DNA from: Nocardioides jiangsuensis | GTDB taxonomy: Bacteria; Actinomycetota; Actinomycetes; Propionibacteriales; Nocardioidaceae | Direction of reading: 5' to 3' | Assembly (NCBI RefSeq): GCF_019679455.1 | Contig: NZ_JAIEZQ010000001.1 | Location: 806,001 to 870,000, forward strand | DNA: 64,000 nt | Made by a program: the position numbers and the translations under genes | Part shown: piece after piece, positions 35,046 through 44,136 of the stretch | Numbering within the stretch: position 1 is the first letter of the stretch | Layout of the letters: every line of letters begins with the position of its first letter | The notes under the pieces: generated by a model | The model's input: only the letters and a program-made list of their open reading frames with translations | Told to the model about the DNA's origin: nothing | The model's database searches: none

Positions 35046-36287
35046 TTGACTGACCAGACAGACAGCGCCCGCACCGGGGCGGCTCCGGCCGCCCCGGCCC
35101 CGGGCCCTCTCACCGGCACCCTCGTCGTCGACCTGTCCCGGGCCCTCGCCGGCCCGCACGCGACGATGATGCTCGGCGACCTCGGCGCCCGGATCATCAA
35201 GGTGGAGGCGCCGGGGTCCGGCGACGACACCCGCGGCTGGGGACCCCCGTTCGTCCGGCCCGAGGGGTCGCAGGACGCCGGCCGCGAGTCGACGTACTTC
35301 CTCTCCGCCAACCGCAACAAGGAGTCGGTCACCCTCGACCTCAAGGCCGACGACGACCGCGCCGTGCTGCTCGACCTGGTCCGCCGGGCCGACGTGCTCG
35401 TGGAGAACTTCCGCACCGGCGTCCTGGACCGGCTCGGTCTCGGCTTCGAGACCCTGCAGGAGCTGAACCCGCGGCTGGTGGTCCTCTCGATCACCGGCTT
35501 CGGGCACGACGGCCCCGAGGGCGGTCGCGCCGGCTACGACCAGATCGCCCAGGGCGAGGCCGGCCTGATGTCGCTGACCGGCTCCGGACCGGACGACCCG
35601 CAGAAGGTGGGGACTCCGATCTCCGACCTGCTGGCCGGGATGTACGGCGCCTACGGCGTCCTCGCCGCCCTGCTCGAGCGGGAGCGGACCGGCGTCGGCA
35701 CCGTGGTGCGTACGTCGCTGCTCGCCGCCACCGTCGGGGTGCACGCGTTCCAGTCCACGCGGTGGACCGTCGCGGGCGAGGTGGGCCGCGCCCAGGGCAA
35801 CCACCACGCCTCGATCGCCCCGTACGGGCTCTTCGCGTGCGCCGACGGGTCGGTCCAGATCGCCGTCGGCAGCGAGGGCCTGTGGCGCCGGTTCTGCGCG
35901 GCCTTCGACATCGACCCGGACACCCCCGGGATCGAGACCAACTCGCAGCGCGTCGCCGACCGCGACCGGGTCATCGCGCTCGTGGAGAGCGTGTTCGCCT
36001 CCTGGAAGGCGGAGGACCTGCTCGAGCGGCTCAGCGAGGTCGGCATCCCCGCCGGCAAGGTCCGCTCGATCGACGAGGTCTACGCCTGGGACCAGACCCG
36101 CAGCCAGGGCCTGCTGATCGACGTCGAGCACGACACCCTCGGCACCGTGCAGCTGGCCGGGCCACCGCTGCGGTTCTTCGACCGGGACGGCCAGGAGGTC
36201 ACCCGCAGCGCCCACAAGGCGCCGCCGACCCTGGACGCCGACGGCGCCGCCGTCCGCGCCTGGCTGGCCGGGCAGGAGGGCCGGTGA
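35046..36287 (+). CDS. CaiB/BaiF family CoA-transferase
   Basis: 413 residues, class III CoA-transferase. Signatures: LVVDLSRALAGPHATMMLGD and LGARIIKVEAPGSGDDTR at the N-terminus, LSANRNKESVTLDLK, DVLVENFRTGVLDRLGLG, and the catalytic-Asp region GYDQIAQGEAGLMSLTG (Asp165 is the likely acyl-carrying residue), then IGTPISD-like VGTPISDLLAGMYGAYG. The start is TTG at 35046 with AGGAG seven bases upstream, 10 bp after the carrier stop. In this context it probably loads the imported dicarboxylate with CoA from another acyl-CoA, making malonyl-CoA. The acceptor identity is inferred only from the neighbours. Confidence 0.9.
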   Translation: MTDQTDSARTGAAPAAPAPGPLTGTLVVDLSRALAGPHATMMLGDLGARIIKVEAPGSGDDTRGWGPPFVRPEGSQDAGRESTYFLSANRNKESVTLDLKADDDRAVLLDLVRRADVLVENFRTGVLDRLGLGFETLQELNPRLVVLSITGFGHDGPEGGRAGYDQIAQGEAGLMSLTGSGPDDPQKVGTPISDLLAGMYGAYGVLAALLERERTGVGTVVRTSLLAATVGVHAFQSTRWTVAGEVGRAQGNHHASIAPYGLFACADGSVQIAVGSEGLWRRFCAAFDIDPDTPGIETNSQRVADRDRVIALVESVFASWKAEDLLERLSEVGIPAGKVRSIDEVYAWDQTRSQGLLIDVEHDTLGTVQLAGPPLRFFDRDGQEVTRSAHKAPPTLDADGAAVRAWLAGQEGR

Positions 36288-37744
36288 GCCGGCGGCTGCG
36301 CGCCGCGCAGCTGATCGACCTCGTGCTCGACGACGGCACGTTCACCTCCTGGGACACCCCGGTCGACCTCGCCGGGCACGACACGGAGTACCTCGCCGAG
36401 CTCGAGGCCGCCCGCGAGCGGTCCGGCGCCGACGAGGCGGTGACCACCGGGCGCGGCACCATCGAGGGCCACGACGTCGCGGTGATCGTCGGCGAGTTCT
36501 CCTTCCTCGGCGGGTCGATCGGCCGGGCCACCGCCCGGCGGATCGTCGCCGCGGTCGAGCGCGCCACCCGGGAGCGTCTGCCGCTGATCGCGGCCACCTC
36601 GTCGGGCGGCACCCGGATGCAGGAGGGCACGCCGGCGTTCGTGGAGATGATCGCGATCTCCCGGGCCGTGGTCGCGCACAAGGCGGCCGGGCTGCCCTAC
36701 CTGGTCTACCTGCGCCACCCCACCACCGGCGGCGTGTTCGCCTCGTGGGGCTCGCTGGGCCACGTCACCGTGGCCGAGCCCGGTGCGCTCGTCGGCTTCC
36801 TCGGCCCGCGCGTCTTCGAGGCGCTCAACGGCCAGCCGTTCCCCAGCGGCGTGCAGGTCGCGGAGAACCTCGTGGACAAGGGCATCATCGACGCCGTCGT
36901 GGCCGCGGAGGACCTGGCCTCGGTGGCCGCCCGGGTGCTGCACCTGCTCTCCCCGGCCCGTCGGCAGCCGATGGGCTTCCGCTCGCCGCCGGCGCCCGCG
37001 CTGCCGGAGCCGGACGGCTCGACCTGGGACTCGGTGCTGCTCACGCGGCAGCCCGACCGCCCGGGCGTGCGTGAGCTGCTCCGGTACGGCGCCGACGACG
37101 TCATCCCGCTCAGCGGGACCGGCGACGGGGAGCACGACGCGGGGCTGATGCTCGCGCTCACCTCGTTCGACGGCATCCCGTGCGTGCTCATCGGCCAGGA
37201 CCGGCGCAACCAGACCCCGCAGGAGTCGATGGGGCCGGCCGCGCTGCGCGAGGCCCGGCGCGGCATGCGCCTCGCCGAGGAGCTCGGCCTGCCGCTGGTC
37301 GCGGTGATCGACACCCCGGGCGCGGACCTGTCCCCGCGCGCCGAGGAGGGCGCGCTGGCCGGGGAGATCGCCCGGTGCCTGGCCGACATGTCGAGCCTGT
37401 CCGTGCCCAGCGTCTCCGTCCTGCTCGGCCAGGGCTGCGGCGGCGGCGCGCTCGCGCTGCTCCCCGCGAACCGGGTGATCGCCGCCGAGCACGCCTGGCT
37501 CTCCCCGCTCCCGCCCGAGGGGGCGAGCGTGATCGTCCACGACGACGTGGAGCACGCCGCGGAGATGGCCGAGCGGCAGCGCGTCGGCGCCCGGGAGCTG
37601 CTGGCCGAGGGCATCGTGCACGAGGTTGTGCCGGAGCGGCCCGCGGCCAACGAGGACCCCGAGGGCTTCGCCCGCACCATGGCCGGCGCCTGCGCCGCGC
37701 AGATCCGTGAGCTCGGCGCCGTGGGGGCCCGGTCCGCGGGCTGA
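36284..37744 (+). CDS. Fused acyl-CoA carboxyltransferase (beta + alpha), probable malonyl-CoA decarboxylase
   Basis: 486 residues with two crotonase-like carboxyltransferase halves in one chain. The N-half has AVIVGEFSFLGGSIGRATAR, SSGGTRMQEGTPAFVEM and RHPTTGGVFASWGSLG (AccD-like). The C-half has VLIGQDRRNQTPQESMGPAA, LPLVAVIDTPGADLSPRAEE and VLLGQGCGGGALALLPA (AccA-like). No biotin carboxylase or biotin-carrier gene is near, and no zinc-finger start is present, so a biosynthetic acetyl-CoA carboxylase is unlikely. Running the half-reaction in reverse, like MdcD/MdcE of malonate decarboxylase, would give acetyl-CoA from malonyl-CoA. The start is GTG at 36284, overlapping the CoA-transferase stop (GTGA). 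Confidence 0.85.
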   Translation: MSRRLRAAQLIDLVLDDGTFTSWDTPVDLAGHDTEYLAELEAARERSGADEAVTTGRGTIEGHDVAVIVGEFSFLGGSIGRATARRIVAAVERATRERLPLIAATSSGGTRMQEGTPAFVEMIAISRAVVAHKAAGLPYLVYLRHPTTGGVFASWGSLGHVTVAEPGALVGFLGPRVFEALNGQPFPSGVQVAENLVDKGIIDAVVAAEDLASVAARVLHLLSPARRQPMGFRSPPAPALPEPDGSTWDSVLLTRQPDRPGVRELLRYGADDVIPLSGTGDGEHDAGLMLALTSFDGIPCVLIGQDRRNQTPQESMGPAALREARRGMRLAEELGLPLVAVIDTPGADLSPRAEEGALAGEIARCLADMSSLSVPSVSVLLGQGCGGGALALLPANRVIAAEHAWLSPLPPEGASVIVHDDVEHAAEMAERQRVGARELLAEGIVHEVVPERPAANEDPEGFARTMAGACAAQIRELGAVGARSAG

Positions 37745-37781
37745 CAACCCTGACCAGCCTGACGGCCCGGCCGTCCGGACC

Positions 37782-37821
37782 GCGGGACACGGGGCGTCGC
37801 CCCTGACGCCCCGTGTCCCGC
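37782..37821 (+). terminator. Strong hairpin terminator of the matC operon
   Basis: A perfect 17-bp stem (left arm GCGGGACACGGGGCGTC, right arm GACGCCCCGTGTCCCGC) with a 6-base loop, 38 bp after the carboxyltransferase stop. No T-run follows. Confidence 0.85.
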
Positions 37822-37935
37822 TCACATTTCCACCCAAAGGGCCCTTCGCGGCTCCCGGCCGGGCCCAACGGCCCTGGGTCGCGGCCGCGCCCCGACGATG
37901 CTCGTGGCAGAGACCACGTCAGCCGGGAGCACACC

Positions 37936-38577
37936 ATGACCACCACACCGAGCCGTTCCTCGTCGCACGCCCACGCGGCCGCGCACCCGCCGCGTCCCGC
38001 CAGGAGCCGGCGGGCACGCAGCGGGTACGCGGTGATGCTGCTCGGCGGGCTGGCCGGCGTCGTCACCGCCTCCTGGCAGACCCTGGAGCGCATCGCCTGG
38101 GCCGCGGACCCGGACTCGCTGACGGTGTGCGAGATCAGCGCGGTGGTGTCGTGCAGCAGCGTCTTCTCGCACTGGCAGTCGTCGGCCCTCGGCGTCCCGA
38201 ACTCGCTGGTCGCCCTGCCGGTCTTCGCGATGCTCGCCACCAGCGGCCTCGCCGGCGTGCTCGGCGCCCGCTTCCCCGACCGCTACCTGCGCCTCCTGCT
38301 CGGTGTGACGCTCGGGATGACCGGCTTCGTCGTCTGGTACATGCAGCAGTCCGCGTTCGCCATCGGCGTGCTCTGCCTGTTCTGCCTCGGCTGCCTGGTC
38401 AACATCGTGGTCGCCGGCACCGGCCTGACCCGGGTGGTCGCCGCGGAGCACGCGCTCGGCCGGGGCCGCGCGGACCGTGAGCTGGGCCTGCTCGTCGCCT
38501 CCCGCTCGGACCTGATCGCCTGGGCCGGGGTGCCGCTGGTCGTGGGTGCGATGCTCTACGTCGGCCTCGCCGGCTGA
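37936..38577 (+). CDS. Vitamin K epoxide reductase (VKOR) family protein
   Basis: 213 residues with four to five transmembrane helices. It should reoxidise or drive disulfide formation in exported proteins by passing electrons to menaquinone. The loop cysteines VCEISAVVSCSSVFSHWQSS with the conserved Ser, and GVPNSLVALPVF, follow the first helix; the active-site CxxC is in VLCLFCLGCLVN. No thioredoxin domain is fused, so a separate DsbA-like partner is needed; none is in the window. The ATG at 37936 precedes a His/Arg-rich cytoplasmic N-terminus. It stands alone between the matC-operon terminator and a convergent gene. Confidence 0.9.
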   Translation: MTTTPSRSSSHAHAAAHPPRPARSRRARSGYAVMLLGGLAGVVTASWQTLERIAWAADPDSLTVCEISAVVSCSSVFSHWQSSALGVPNSLVALPVFAMLATSGLAGVLGARFPDRYLRLLLGVTLGMTGFVVWYMQQSAFAIGVLCLFCLGCLVNIVVAGTGLTRVVAAEHALGRGRADRELGLLVASRSDLIAWAGVPLVVGAMLYVGLAG

Positions 38578-38592
38578 CCCGGCCGCCTCCCC

Positions 38593-39564
38593 TCAGGGAA
38601 CGAGCAGCACCTTGCCCGTCGTACGGCGCCCCTCCAGGTCGGCGTGGGCCCGGCCCGCCTCGGCATAGCGGTACCGCCCGCCGACCCGCACCGACAGCGC
38701 GCCGGACCCGACGAGGGCGAACACGTCGCGGGCGCGGGTGAGCAGCTCGTCGCGCTCCGCGATGTAGTGCGTCAGGGAGGGTCGGGTGAGGAAGAGGGAG
38801 CCCTTGCGGTTGAGCACCTGCGGGTCGAGCGGCGGGACCGGGCCGCTCGAGGCGCCGAAGAGCACCATCATCCCCCGGGGCACGAGCGAGTCGAGGCCGG
38901 CCTGGAAGGTCGCCCGGCCCACCCCGTCGTACACCACGTCGACGCCCCGCCCGCCGGTCAGCCGGCGCACCTCCGCGGCGAGGTCCACGTCGTCGTACAG
39001 CACCACCTCGGCCGCCCCGGCCTCTCGCGCGAGCGCGGCCTTCTCCTCCGTGGAGGTGGTGGCGAGCACCGTGGCGCCCTTCGCGGCGACCATCTGGGTG
39101 AGCAGCAGGCCCACCCCACCGGCCCCGGCGTGCAGCAGCACGGTGTGCCCGGGCGCGACCGGGAACGTGCTCTCGCACAGGTAGTGCGCGGTCATCCCCT
39201 GCAGCACCACCGCCGCGGCGATGTCGAGGTCCACGTCGACGGGCACGGGCACCACCCGCTCCGCGGGAACGACGACCTGCTCGGCGTAGCCGCCCCCGGG
39301 GACCATCGCCCAGGCCACCCGGTCCCCGACGGCGACGTCGTCGACGCCCGGACCGACCGCGGACACGGTGCCGGCGCCCTCGGAGCCCGCGACGAACGGG
39401 GTCTCCTTGGGGTAGGCGCCGGCGCGCTCGTAGGCGTCGATGAAGTTCACGCCCGACGCGGCCACGTCGACGCGGACCTGCCCGGGCCCTGGCTCCGGCG
39501 TCGTCCACTCCCGCACCTGCAGGACCTCGGGTCCACCCGTCCGCTCCACGACCACGGCACGCAT
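38593..39564 (-). CDS. Zinc-independent quinone oxidoreductase (MDR superfamily)
   Basis: 323 residues, NADPH-dependent QOR family. The start MRAVVVERTGGPEVLQVREW is typical; VAASGVNFIDAYERAGAYP is the QOR substrate-side segment, TVLLHAGAGGVGLLLTQMV is the dinucleotide-binding motif, and TGGRGVDVVYDGVGRATF and MVLFGASSGPVPPLDP are family blocks. Structural-zinc cysteines are absent. It ends GRRTTGKVLLVP. GGGAG lies before the ATG at 39564. It is divergent from the sulfotransferase-like gene. Probable role: reduction of quinones or reactive alkenals. Confidence 0.93.
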   Translation of the reverse strand: MRAVVVERTGGPEVLQVREWTTPEPGPGQVRVDVAASGVNFIDAYERAGAYPKETPFVAGSEGAGTVSAVGPGVDDVAVGDRVAWAMVPGGGYAEQVVVPAERVVPVPVDVDLDIAAAVVLQGMTAHYLCESTFPVAPGHTVLLHAGAGGVGLLLTQMVAAKGATVLATTSTEEKAALAREAGAAEVVLYDDVDLAAEVRRLTGGRGVDVVYDGVGRATFQAGLDSLVPRGMMVLFGASSGPVPPLDPQVLNRKGSLFLTRPSLTHYIAERDELLTRARDVFALVGSGALSVRVGGRYRYAEAGRAHADLEGRRTTGKVLLVP

Positions 39565-39657
39565 CTGCTGATCTCCCTCGTCCGGCGTCGACGTCCGGGC
39601 GGCACCCAGGCCTCGGCGCCCCCGGCGGGTCCGACCGCGCCCGTTATCCTTCCGGGC

Positions 39658-40818
39658 ATGGTCACCAACCCCGCCCGCCGTCGCGTCTTCGTCCACGTCG
39701 GCGTGCCCAAGAGCGGCACGTCGTTCCTCCAGGCAGGCATGCGGGAGAACAGCAAGACCCTGCGGGAGCTCGGCGTCCTCTTCCCGGCACAGTACCCGGC
39801 GGAGATGTACCACGCGACGCTCGAGATCCGCGGCATCGAGGAGCAGTGGGGGCACCGCGCCGGCGAGTTCGACGGGACCTGGGCGCGGCTGTGCCGGCGG
39901 GCGCGCGCCTTCGACGGCACCAGCGTGATCAGCCACGAGCTGCTGTCGTCGGCCACGCCGGAGCAGGTGCGGACGGCGCTCGCGGAGCTCGAGGGCACCG
40001 AGGTCCACATCGTCGTGACCGCCCGTGACCTGGCCCGGCAGATCCCCGCCGCGTGGCAGCAGGGCCTCAAGCACGGCGGCAAGGTCACCTTCGCCGAGTT
40101 CGTCGAGCGGACCTTCGACCCGGGGCGGTCCACCGCCCGGGCGCAGCAGTTCTGGGACCGGCAGGACGTCCCCGACGTCCTCGCCCGCTGGGGCGCCGGC
40201 CTGCCGCCCGAGCGCGTGCACGTGGTCACCAACCCGCCGAGCGGCTCGGCCCCCCACGTGCTCTGGGACCGCTTCCTCAGCGTCTTCGGCGTCGACCCGT
40301 CGAGGCTCACCCTCCCCGGCAGCGGGTCCAACGTCTCCCTCGGCATCACCGAGATCGACCTGCTCCGCCGGGTGAACGCGGTGGTCCCCCGCGCCGACCA
40401 GCCCCGGGTCTACAGCCGGATCGTCAACGGCCACCTGGTCAACACCCTGCGCCACCACAGCTCGCCGCGGGCGAGCACGCCGGTGGCGCTCTACCCGCTC
40501 CTTCAGGACATGGGCAAGCGGTGGGTCACCGAGATCGAGGCCCGTGGGTACGACGTCGTGGGCGACCTGTCCGAGCTCGTCTCCGCCGACCCCTCGCCCA
40601 GCGACGTCGACCCGGACGCGGTCTCCCCGGAGGAGACCCTGGACCTGGCGGTCTCCACCATCGGCATCCTGCTCAAGGAGGTCGACGAGCTGAAGCGCCG
40701 GCGCCCCACGGCCCGACTCGGCGGGAACGTCGAGCAGGCGGGCCTGGCCCGCCGCGTGGCCGGCCGGGTCAAGCGCTCCCTGCGCCGGCCGGGCGGACCG
40801 AGCCGGAAGGGCCGATGA
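39658..40818 (+). CDS. Sulfotransferase-like protein
   Basis: 386 residues. The start VFVHVGVPKSGTSFLQAGMR is a 5'-phosphosulfate (PAPS) binding loop of sulfotransferase-fold proteins. ISHELLSS and VHIVVTARDLARQIPAAWQQ correspond to the strand-helix carrying the 3'-phosphate-binding Arg/Ser. The C-terminal 100 residues are charged and partly coiled, ending in a strongly basic tail (ARRVAGRVKRSLRRPGGPSR). The acceptor is unknown; actinobacterial relatives often sit with cell-surface polysaccharide genes, which is not the case here. The stop overlaps the DUF2461 start (ATGA). Confidence 0.82.
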   Translation: MVTNPARRRVFVHVGVPKSGTSFLQAGMRENSKTLRELGVLFPAQYPAEMYHATLEIRGIEEQWGHRAGEFDGTWARLCRRARAFDGTSVISHELLSSATPEQVRTALAELEGTEVHIVVTARDLARQIPAAWQQGLKHGGKVTFAEFVERTFDPGRSTARAQQFWDRQDVPDVLARWGAGLPPERVHVVTNPPSGSAPHVLWDRFLSVFGVDPSRLTLPGSGSNVSLGITEIDLLRRVNAVVPRADQPRVYSRIVNGHLVNTLRHHSSPRASTPVALYPLLQDMGKRWVTEIEARGYDVVGDLSELVSADPSPSDVDPDAVSPEETLDLAVSTIGILLKEVDELKRRRPTARLGGNVEQAGLARRVAGRVKRSLRRPGGPSRKGR

Positions 40819-41480
40819 CCGCGCCCCCGGCGGGCCCGGGCTCCGAGCCGTTCACCGGCTTCCCCGTCGCCGCGCTGGACTTCTACGACGACCTGGAGAC
40901 CGACAACACCAAGTCCTTCTGGGCCGCGCACAAGGAGACCTACGAGTCGGCCGTCCGCGCGCCGATGGCCTCGCTGGTGCGCTCGCTGGAGGACGAGTTC
41001 GGCGCCGCCAAGGTGTTCCGGCCCTACCGCGACGTGCGGTTCGCCAAGGACAAGACCCCGTACAAGACGCACCAGGGTGCGTTCGTGCCCCGCGGCCCGG
41101 CCACCGGCTGGTACGTCGAGGTGGCCGCGCCCGGCGTCCGGGTCGGGGTCGGCTTCTACGAGGCGTCGGGGCCGCGGCTGGCCCGGATCCGCGACGCGAT
41201 CGCCGACGAGCGGCGCGGGCGGGACCTCGAACGGGTGATCGCCGACCTCGAGTCCCGGGGATGGACGCTCGGCGGCGACAAGCTCAAGACGTCGCCGCGC
41301 GGGTACGACGCGGAGCACCCGCGGATCGAGCTGCTGCGCCACAAGTCGATGACGCTGGGGAAGTCCTACGGCTTCGAGCCGTTCATCCACACCCCCGAGC
41401 TGCTCGACCGGGTGCGGGAGGACTGGCGCGAGGCCACCCCGTTCGTCCGGTGGGTCGCCGACCACGCCGGCGGCGACTGA
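40815..41480 (+). CDS. DUF2461 (TIGR02453) family protein
   Basis: 221 residues. DUF2461 signatures: ALDFYDDLETDNTKSFWAAH near the start, KVFRPYRDVRFAKDKTPYKT, HQGAFVPRGPATGWYVEVAA, GFYEASGPRLARIRDAI, and LKTSPRGYDAEHPRIELLRH. Function unknown in all lineages. The ATG at 40815 overlaps the previous stop by 4 bp, so it is translated with the sulfotransferase-like gene. Confidence 0.92.
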   Translation: MTAPPAGPGSEPFTGFPVAALDFYDDLETDNTKSFWAAHKETYESAVRAPMASLVRSLEDEFGAAKVFRPYRDVRFAKDKTPYKTHQGAFVPRGPATGWYVEVAAPGVRVGVGFYEASGPRLARIRDAIADERRGRDLERVIADLESRGWTLGGDKLKTSPRGYDAEHPRIELLRHKSMTLGKSYGFEPFIHTPELLDRVREDWREATPFVRWVADHAGGD

Positions 41481-41525
41481 CCCCTCGCCGGTTCGGCCGG
41501 CGGCCTCCCGGCCGGGGCGGTCCGC

Positions 41526-42152
41526 TCAGACCAGCGGGTCGGTGGCCTCCCGCGCGCCGAGCACGCTGCGGATGGTCAGACGCGGGTCCTCACCGCGTCC
41601 GCGGGTCTCCTCCACGCACAGGACGAGCTTGTCCGCGAGGTCGCGGAGCTTGGTGTTCGCCTCCTGCGAGGCCCGCTTGAGCGTCTCGAAGGCGGCGTCC
41701 TGGTCGAGGCCGAGGGTGATCATGAGGATCCCCTTGGCCTGCTCGATGGTGGCCCGCGACTCCGCGGAGCGACGTACCGCCTCGTTGATGTCCTTGGCGG
41801 TCTGCGCCCGCTTGTTGCCGGTCACGTCGACCATGTAGCCGCGGATCTCGACCAGCCTGCCGTCGTCCCAGTGGCCGTCCCCCACCGAGACCACCTGCCG
41901 CAGCCGACGGCGGGCGTCGAGGATGCGGTGCCAGAGGGCGAACGGCTCGCCGCTGGTGAAGGCGTTGCGGATGATCGCGGACGCGACCGCGGCGTCGTCC
42001 GGGTGCTTGTGCGCGACGAGCAGGGCGGTGGTGGGGACGATCTCACCGGGCTCGAAGCCGTGGATGCGGTACAGGTCGTCGGCCCACCACCAGGTGTCGG
42101 TGGCAGGCGTGTAGCGGAAGGGGCCGTAGAGGCCGGTGATGACCGTGGTCAC
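41526..42152 (-). CDS. PAS-ANTAR regulator
   Basis: 208 residues. Residues about 5-115 form a PAS fold (TWWWADDLYRIHGFEPGEIV, KHPDDAAVASAIIRNAF, GYMVDVTGNKRAQTAKDI). Residues about 125-190 form an ANTAR domain (SRATIEQAKGILMITLGLDQ, then DAAFETLKRASQEANTKLRD). ANTAR proteins bind tandem hairpins in nascent RNA and prevent termination. The PAS part suggests sensing of redox, light or a small ligand. The start is GTG at 42152. No ANTAR-type double hairpin target was identified nearby. Confidence 0.9.
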   Translation of the reverse strand: MTTVITGLYGPFRYTPATDTWWWADDLYRIHGFEPGEIVPTTALLVAHKHPDDAAVASAIIRNAFTSGEPFALWHRILDARRRLRQVVSVGDGHWDDGRLVEIRGYMVDVTGNKRAQTAKDINEAVRRSAESRATIEQAKGILMITLGLDQDAAFETLKRASQEANTKLRDLADKLVLCVEETRGRGEDPRLTIRSVLGAREATDPLV

Positions 42153-42336
42153 GCGGCGTACGGCGGCTGGAGCTTGCGCATCGGGTCCCCCCCGAGACGA
42201 GTCGATCTGCCCACGCGGTCGGGGGTTGCCGAGGTGCGAGGGTTCCGGGGGCGCCCGGACGGGCTGGCTGGTTCAACCCGGGGCATAGTCAAGCATGTCG
42301 GACGCCAGAAATCACGCTGCCCCCGGCACGGGACGC

Positions 42337-43656
42337 TCACGCGGCGACCCGGGCGCCGAGGCTCGAGAGCAGCGCCGCGAGCGCGTCCGCGTGGGCCCGG
42401 ATCTCGGGGACGGCCGTGCACTCCCAGTCGGTGCCGCGCCGGGCGTACCCGAGCGCGAACACCCGGTCGGAGGCACGTCCGGTCTCGCTGAGCAGGGCGC
42501 CGTCCGGGTCGGCGTCCAGGCCGAGGCCGAGGACGTCGGGGCGGGCGGTGCCGCGGTGCACGAGCTGGTCCACGAGCATGCTCCACCCCGGTGCGGAGAC
42601 GGGCTGCGGCCCGGTGCAATTCACGACGTGGGTGAACGAAGGGCGCTCTCCGGACGCGGCGAGCTCGCCGATCGTGGTGACGGTGAGCGTGCCCGCGGCC
42701 CGGAGCGCGTCGAGGCGGTCGGCGACGCCGGGCGCCATCCGGTGCCGGACCACCTCCCACCGGCGGGCGACGTGGCGCAGGAACCTCCGCCGGTCGTCCT
42801 CGCCCAGGGCCTGCCAGATGCCCTGGAGCCGGGGACGCATCCCGTCGACGACCCCGCGCCAGTCGGCACCGTCCCCCTCGGCGCGGGCCACCGCCCCCCG
42901 GACCCTGGCCAGCAGGTCCGGCAGGGTGACCTCGGCGGCGAGGCCGACCGGGTGCGGGCGCACGGGGACCCGCCGGTGCCGGCGCGGGAGCAGCCCGTGC
43001 CGGGAGGCCGCGGTCATCGCCGGGGCGGACTCGTCACGGGCCAGGGTGAGGGCCACGTCGACCATGGTGAGGCCGGTGCCGACCAGCAGCACCCGGCTCG
43101 CGGGCCCGATCCCGTCGAGCGCGTCCGGCGCCCACGGGTCGTTGACCACGACGTCGGCCAGGTCCGTCGTACGGCGGTGCGGCGGCGGGTTGCCCACGGC
43201 CAGCACCGCCCGGTCCGCGCGCAGGGTCCGACCGTCGCCCAGGGCCAGCGTCACGCCGGCGGCGTCCTCGACCAGGTCGATCGCCTCGCCGTGCACCACC
43301 TCGAGGCCACTGCCGTCGGGGACGTGTGCCGCGGCGAGCAGGTCGGTGAGGTAGTCGCCGTACCACCCGCGCGGCACGTAGTCGTCGCCGCCGGCGTCGT
43401 GGCCGCGGGCGCGGAGCCAGCGGACGAAGTGGTCCGGGTCGCCGGAGACGCCGCTCATGCAGCCGGCGGTGTTGTTGAGCAGGTGCTGGGAGCTGGTCGT
43501 GGAGTAGGCGAGGCCGGGCCCGACCTCGGCCCGTCGCTCGACGAGGGTGACCGCGACCGGGTCGGCCCCGGCGGCCGCCGCGGCCTCGAGGAGGGCGACG
43601 GCGAGGAGGACGCCCGCGGCGCCGCCTCCCACGATCAGAACACGGTGCTCGGACAT
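42337..43656 (-). CDS. FAD/NAD(P)-binding protein (NAD_binding_9 type)
   Basis: 439 residues. FAD Rossmann motif RVLIVGGGAAGVLLAVALLE at the N-terminus, then VTLVERRAEVGPGLAYSTTS, QHLLNNTAGCMSGVSGDPDH, DRAVLAVGNPPPH, a second nucleotide site RVLLVGTGLTMVDVALTLAR, and VVNCTGPQPVS. This is the pattern of HpyO-like/pfam13454 oxidoreductases, whose substrates are mostly unknown. The ATG at 43656 has GGGAG upstream and lies 21 bp after the Rrf2 stop, so the two genes form one transcript. Confidence 0.88.
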   Translation of the reverse strand: MSEHRVLIVGGGAAGVLLAVALLEAAAAAGADPVAVTLVERRAEVGPGLAYSTTSSQHLLNNTAGCMSGVSGDPDHFVRWLRARGHDAGGDDYVPRGWYGDYLTDLLAAAHVPDGSGLEVVHGEAIDLVEDAAGVTLALGDGRTLRADRAVLAVGNPPPHRRTTDLADVVVNDPWAPDALDGIGPASRVLLVGTGLTMVDVALTLARDESAPAMTAASRHGLLPRRHRRVPVRPHPVGLAAEVTLPDLLARVRGAVARAEGDGADWRGVVDGMRPRLQGIWQALGEDDRRRFLRHVARRWEVVRHRMAPGVADRLDALRAAGTLTVTTIGELAASGERPSFTHVVNCTGPQPVSAPGWSMLVDQLVHRGTARPDVLGLGLDADPDGALLSETGRASDRVFALGYARRGTDWECTAVPEIRAHADALAALLSSLGARVAA

Positions 43657-43677
43657 CCGGCCTCTACTCCCTCATCG

Positions 43678-44136
43678 TCAGTGCGGCTTCCACGCCTCCT
43701 CGTCGCGGGTGCGCGAGGTGACCTCCCGGGGGAGCTTGCGGTCGGCAAGCGCCCGGATCGTGACCTTCTCGAAGACGTCACGCAGGCTGCTCCGGGCCGC
43801 GATCCACACGTGCTGGAGGACCTCGGCGGACTCGTTGTACGACACGGCCTCGGGGCGGAGGCCGTAGACACTGACCAGCGGACCGTCAACCGCGCGGATC
43901 ACGTCGGCGACGGTGACCGTGTCGGGGTCGCGGGCCATGCGCCACCCGCCGGCCTGCCCCCGCTGGCTCATCACCACGCCCGCCCGGCGGAGGTCGGCGA
44001 GGATCGCCTGGAGGAAGCCGTGCGGGATGTCCTGCAGGCGCCCCAGCTCCTCGGCGCTGACCGGGGACCCGTTGCCCCGACCGGCGATCTCGATGAGGGC
44101 CCGCAGGGCATAGTCGGACTTGGCAGAGACGCGCAT
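43678..44136 (-). CDS. Rrf2-family regulator lacking cluster cysteines
   Basis: 152 residues. Rrf2 winged helix: MRVSAKSDYALRALIEIAGR, LGRLQDIPHGFLQAILADLR, VMSQRGQAGGWRMARDPDTV and VADVIRAVDGPLVSVYGLRP. The three cysteines used by IscR/NsrR-type members for a Fe-S cluster are absent, so it is of the CymR-like or otherwise cluster-free kind. It heads a transcript with the FAD-binding protein. A sulfur-related role is suggested by the nearby TauE/SafE gene but not shown. Confidence 0.9.
   Translation of the reverse strand: MRVSAKSDYALRALIEIAGRGNGSPVSAEELGRLQDIPHGFLQAILADLRRAGVVMSQRGQAGGWRMARDPDTVTVADVIRAVDGPLVSVYGLRPEAVSYNESAEVLQHVWIAARSSLRDVFEKVTIRALADRKLPREVTSRTRDEEAWKPH

Noticed and set aside
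36284-37744. Annotation as housekeeping acetyl-CoA carboxylase
   Set aside because: No biotin carboxylase or carrier gene, no zinc finger, and the context is a GntR-controlled MatC/CoA-transferase operon.
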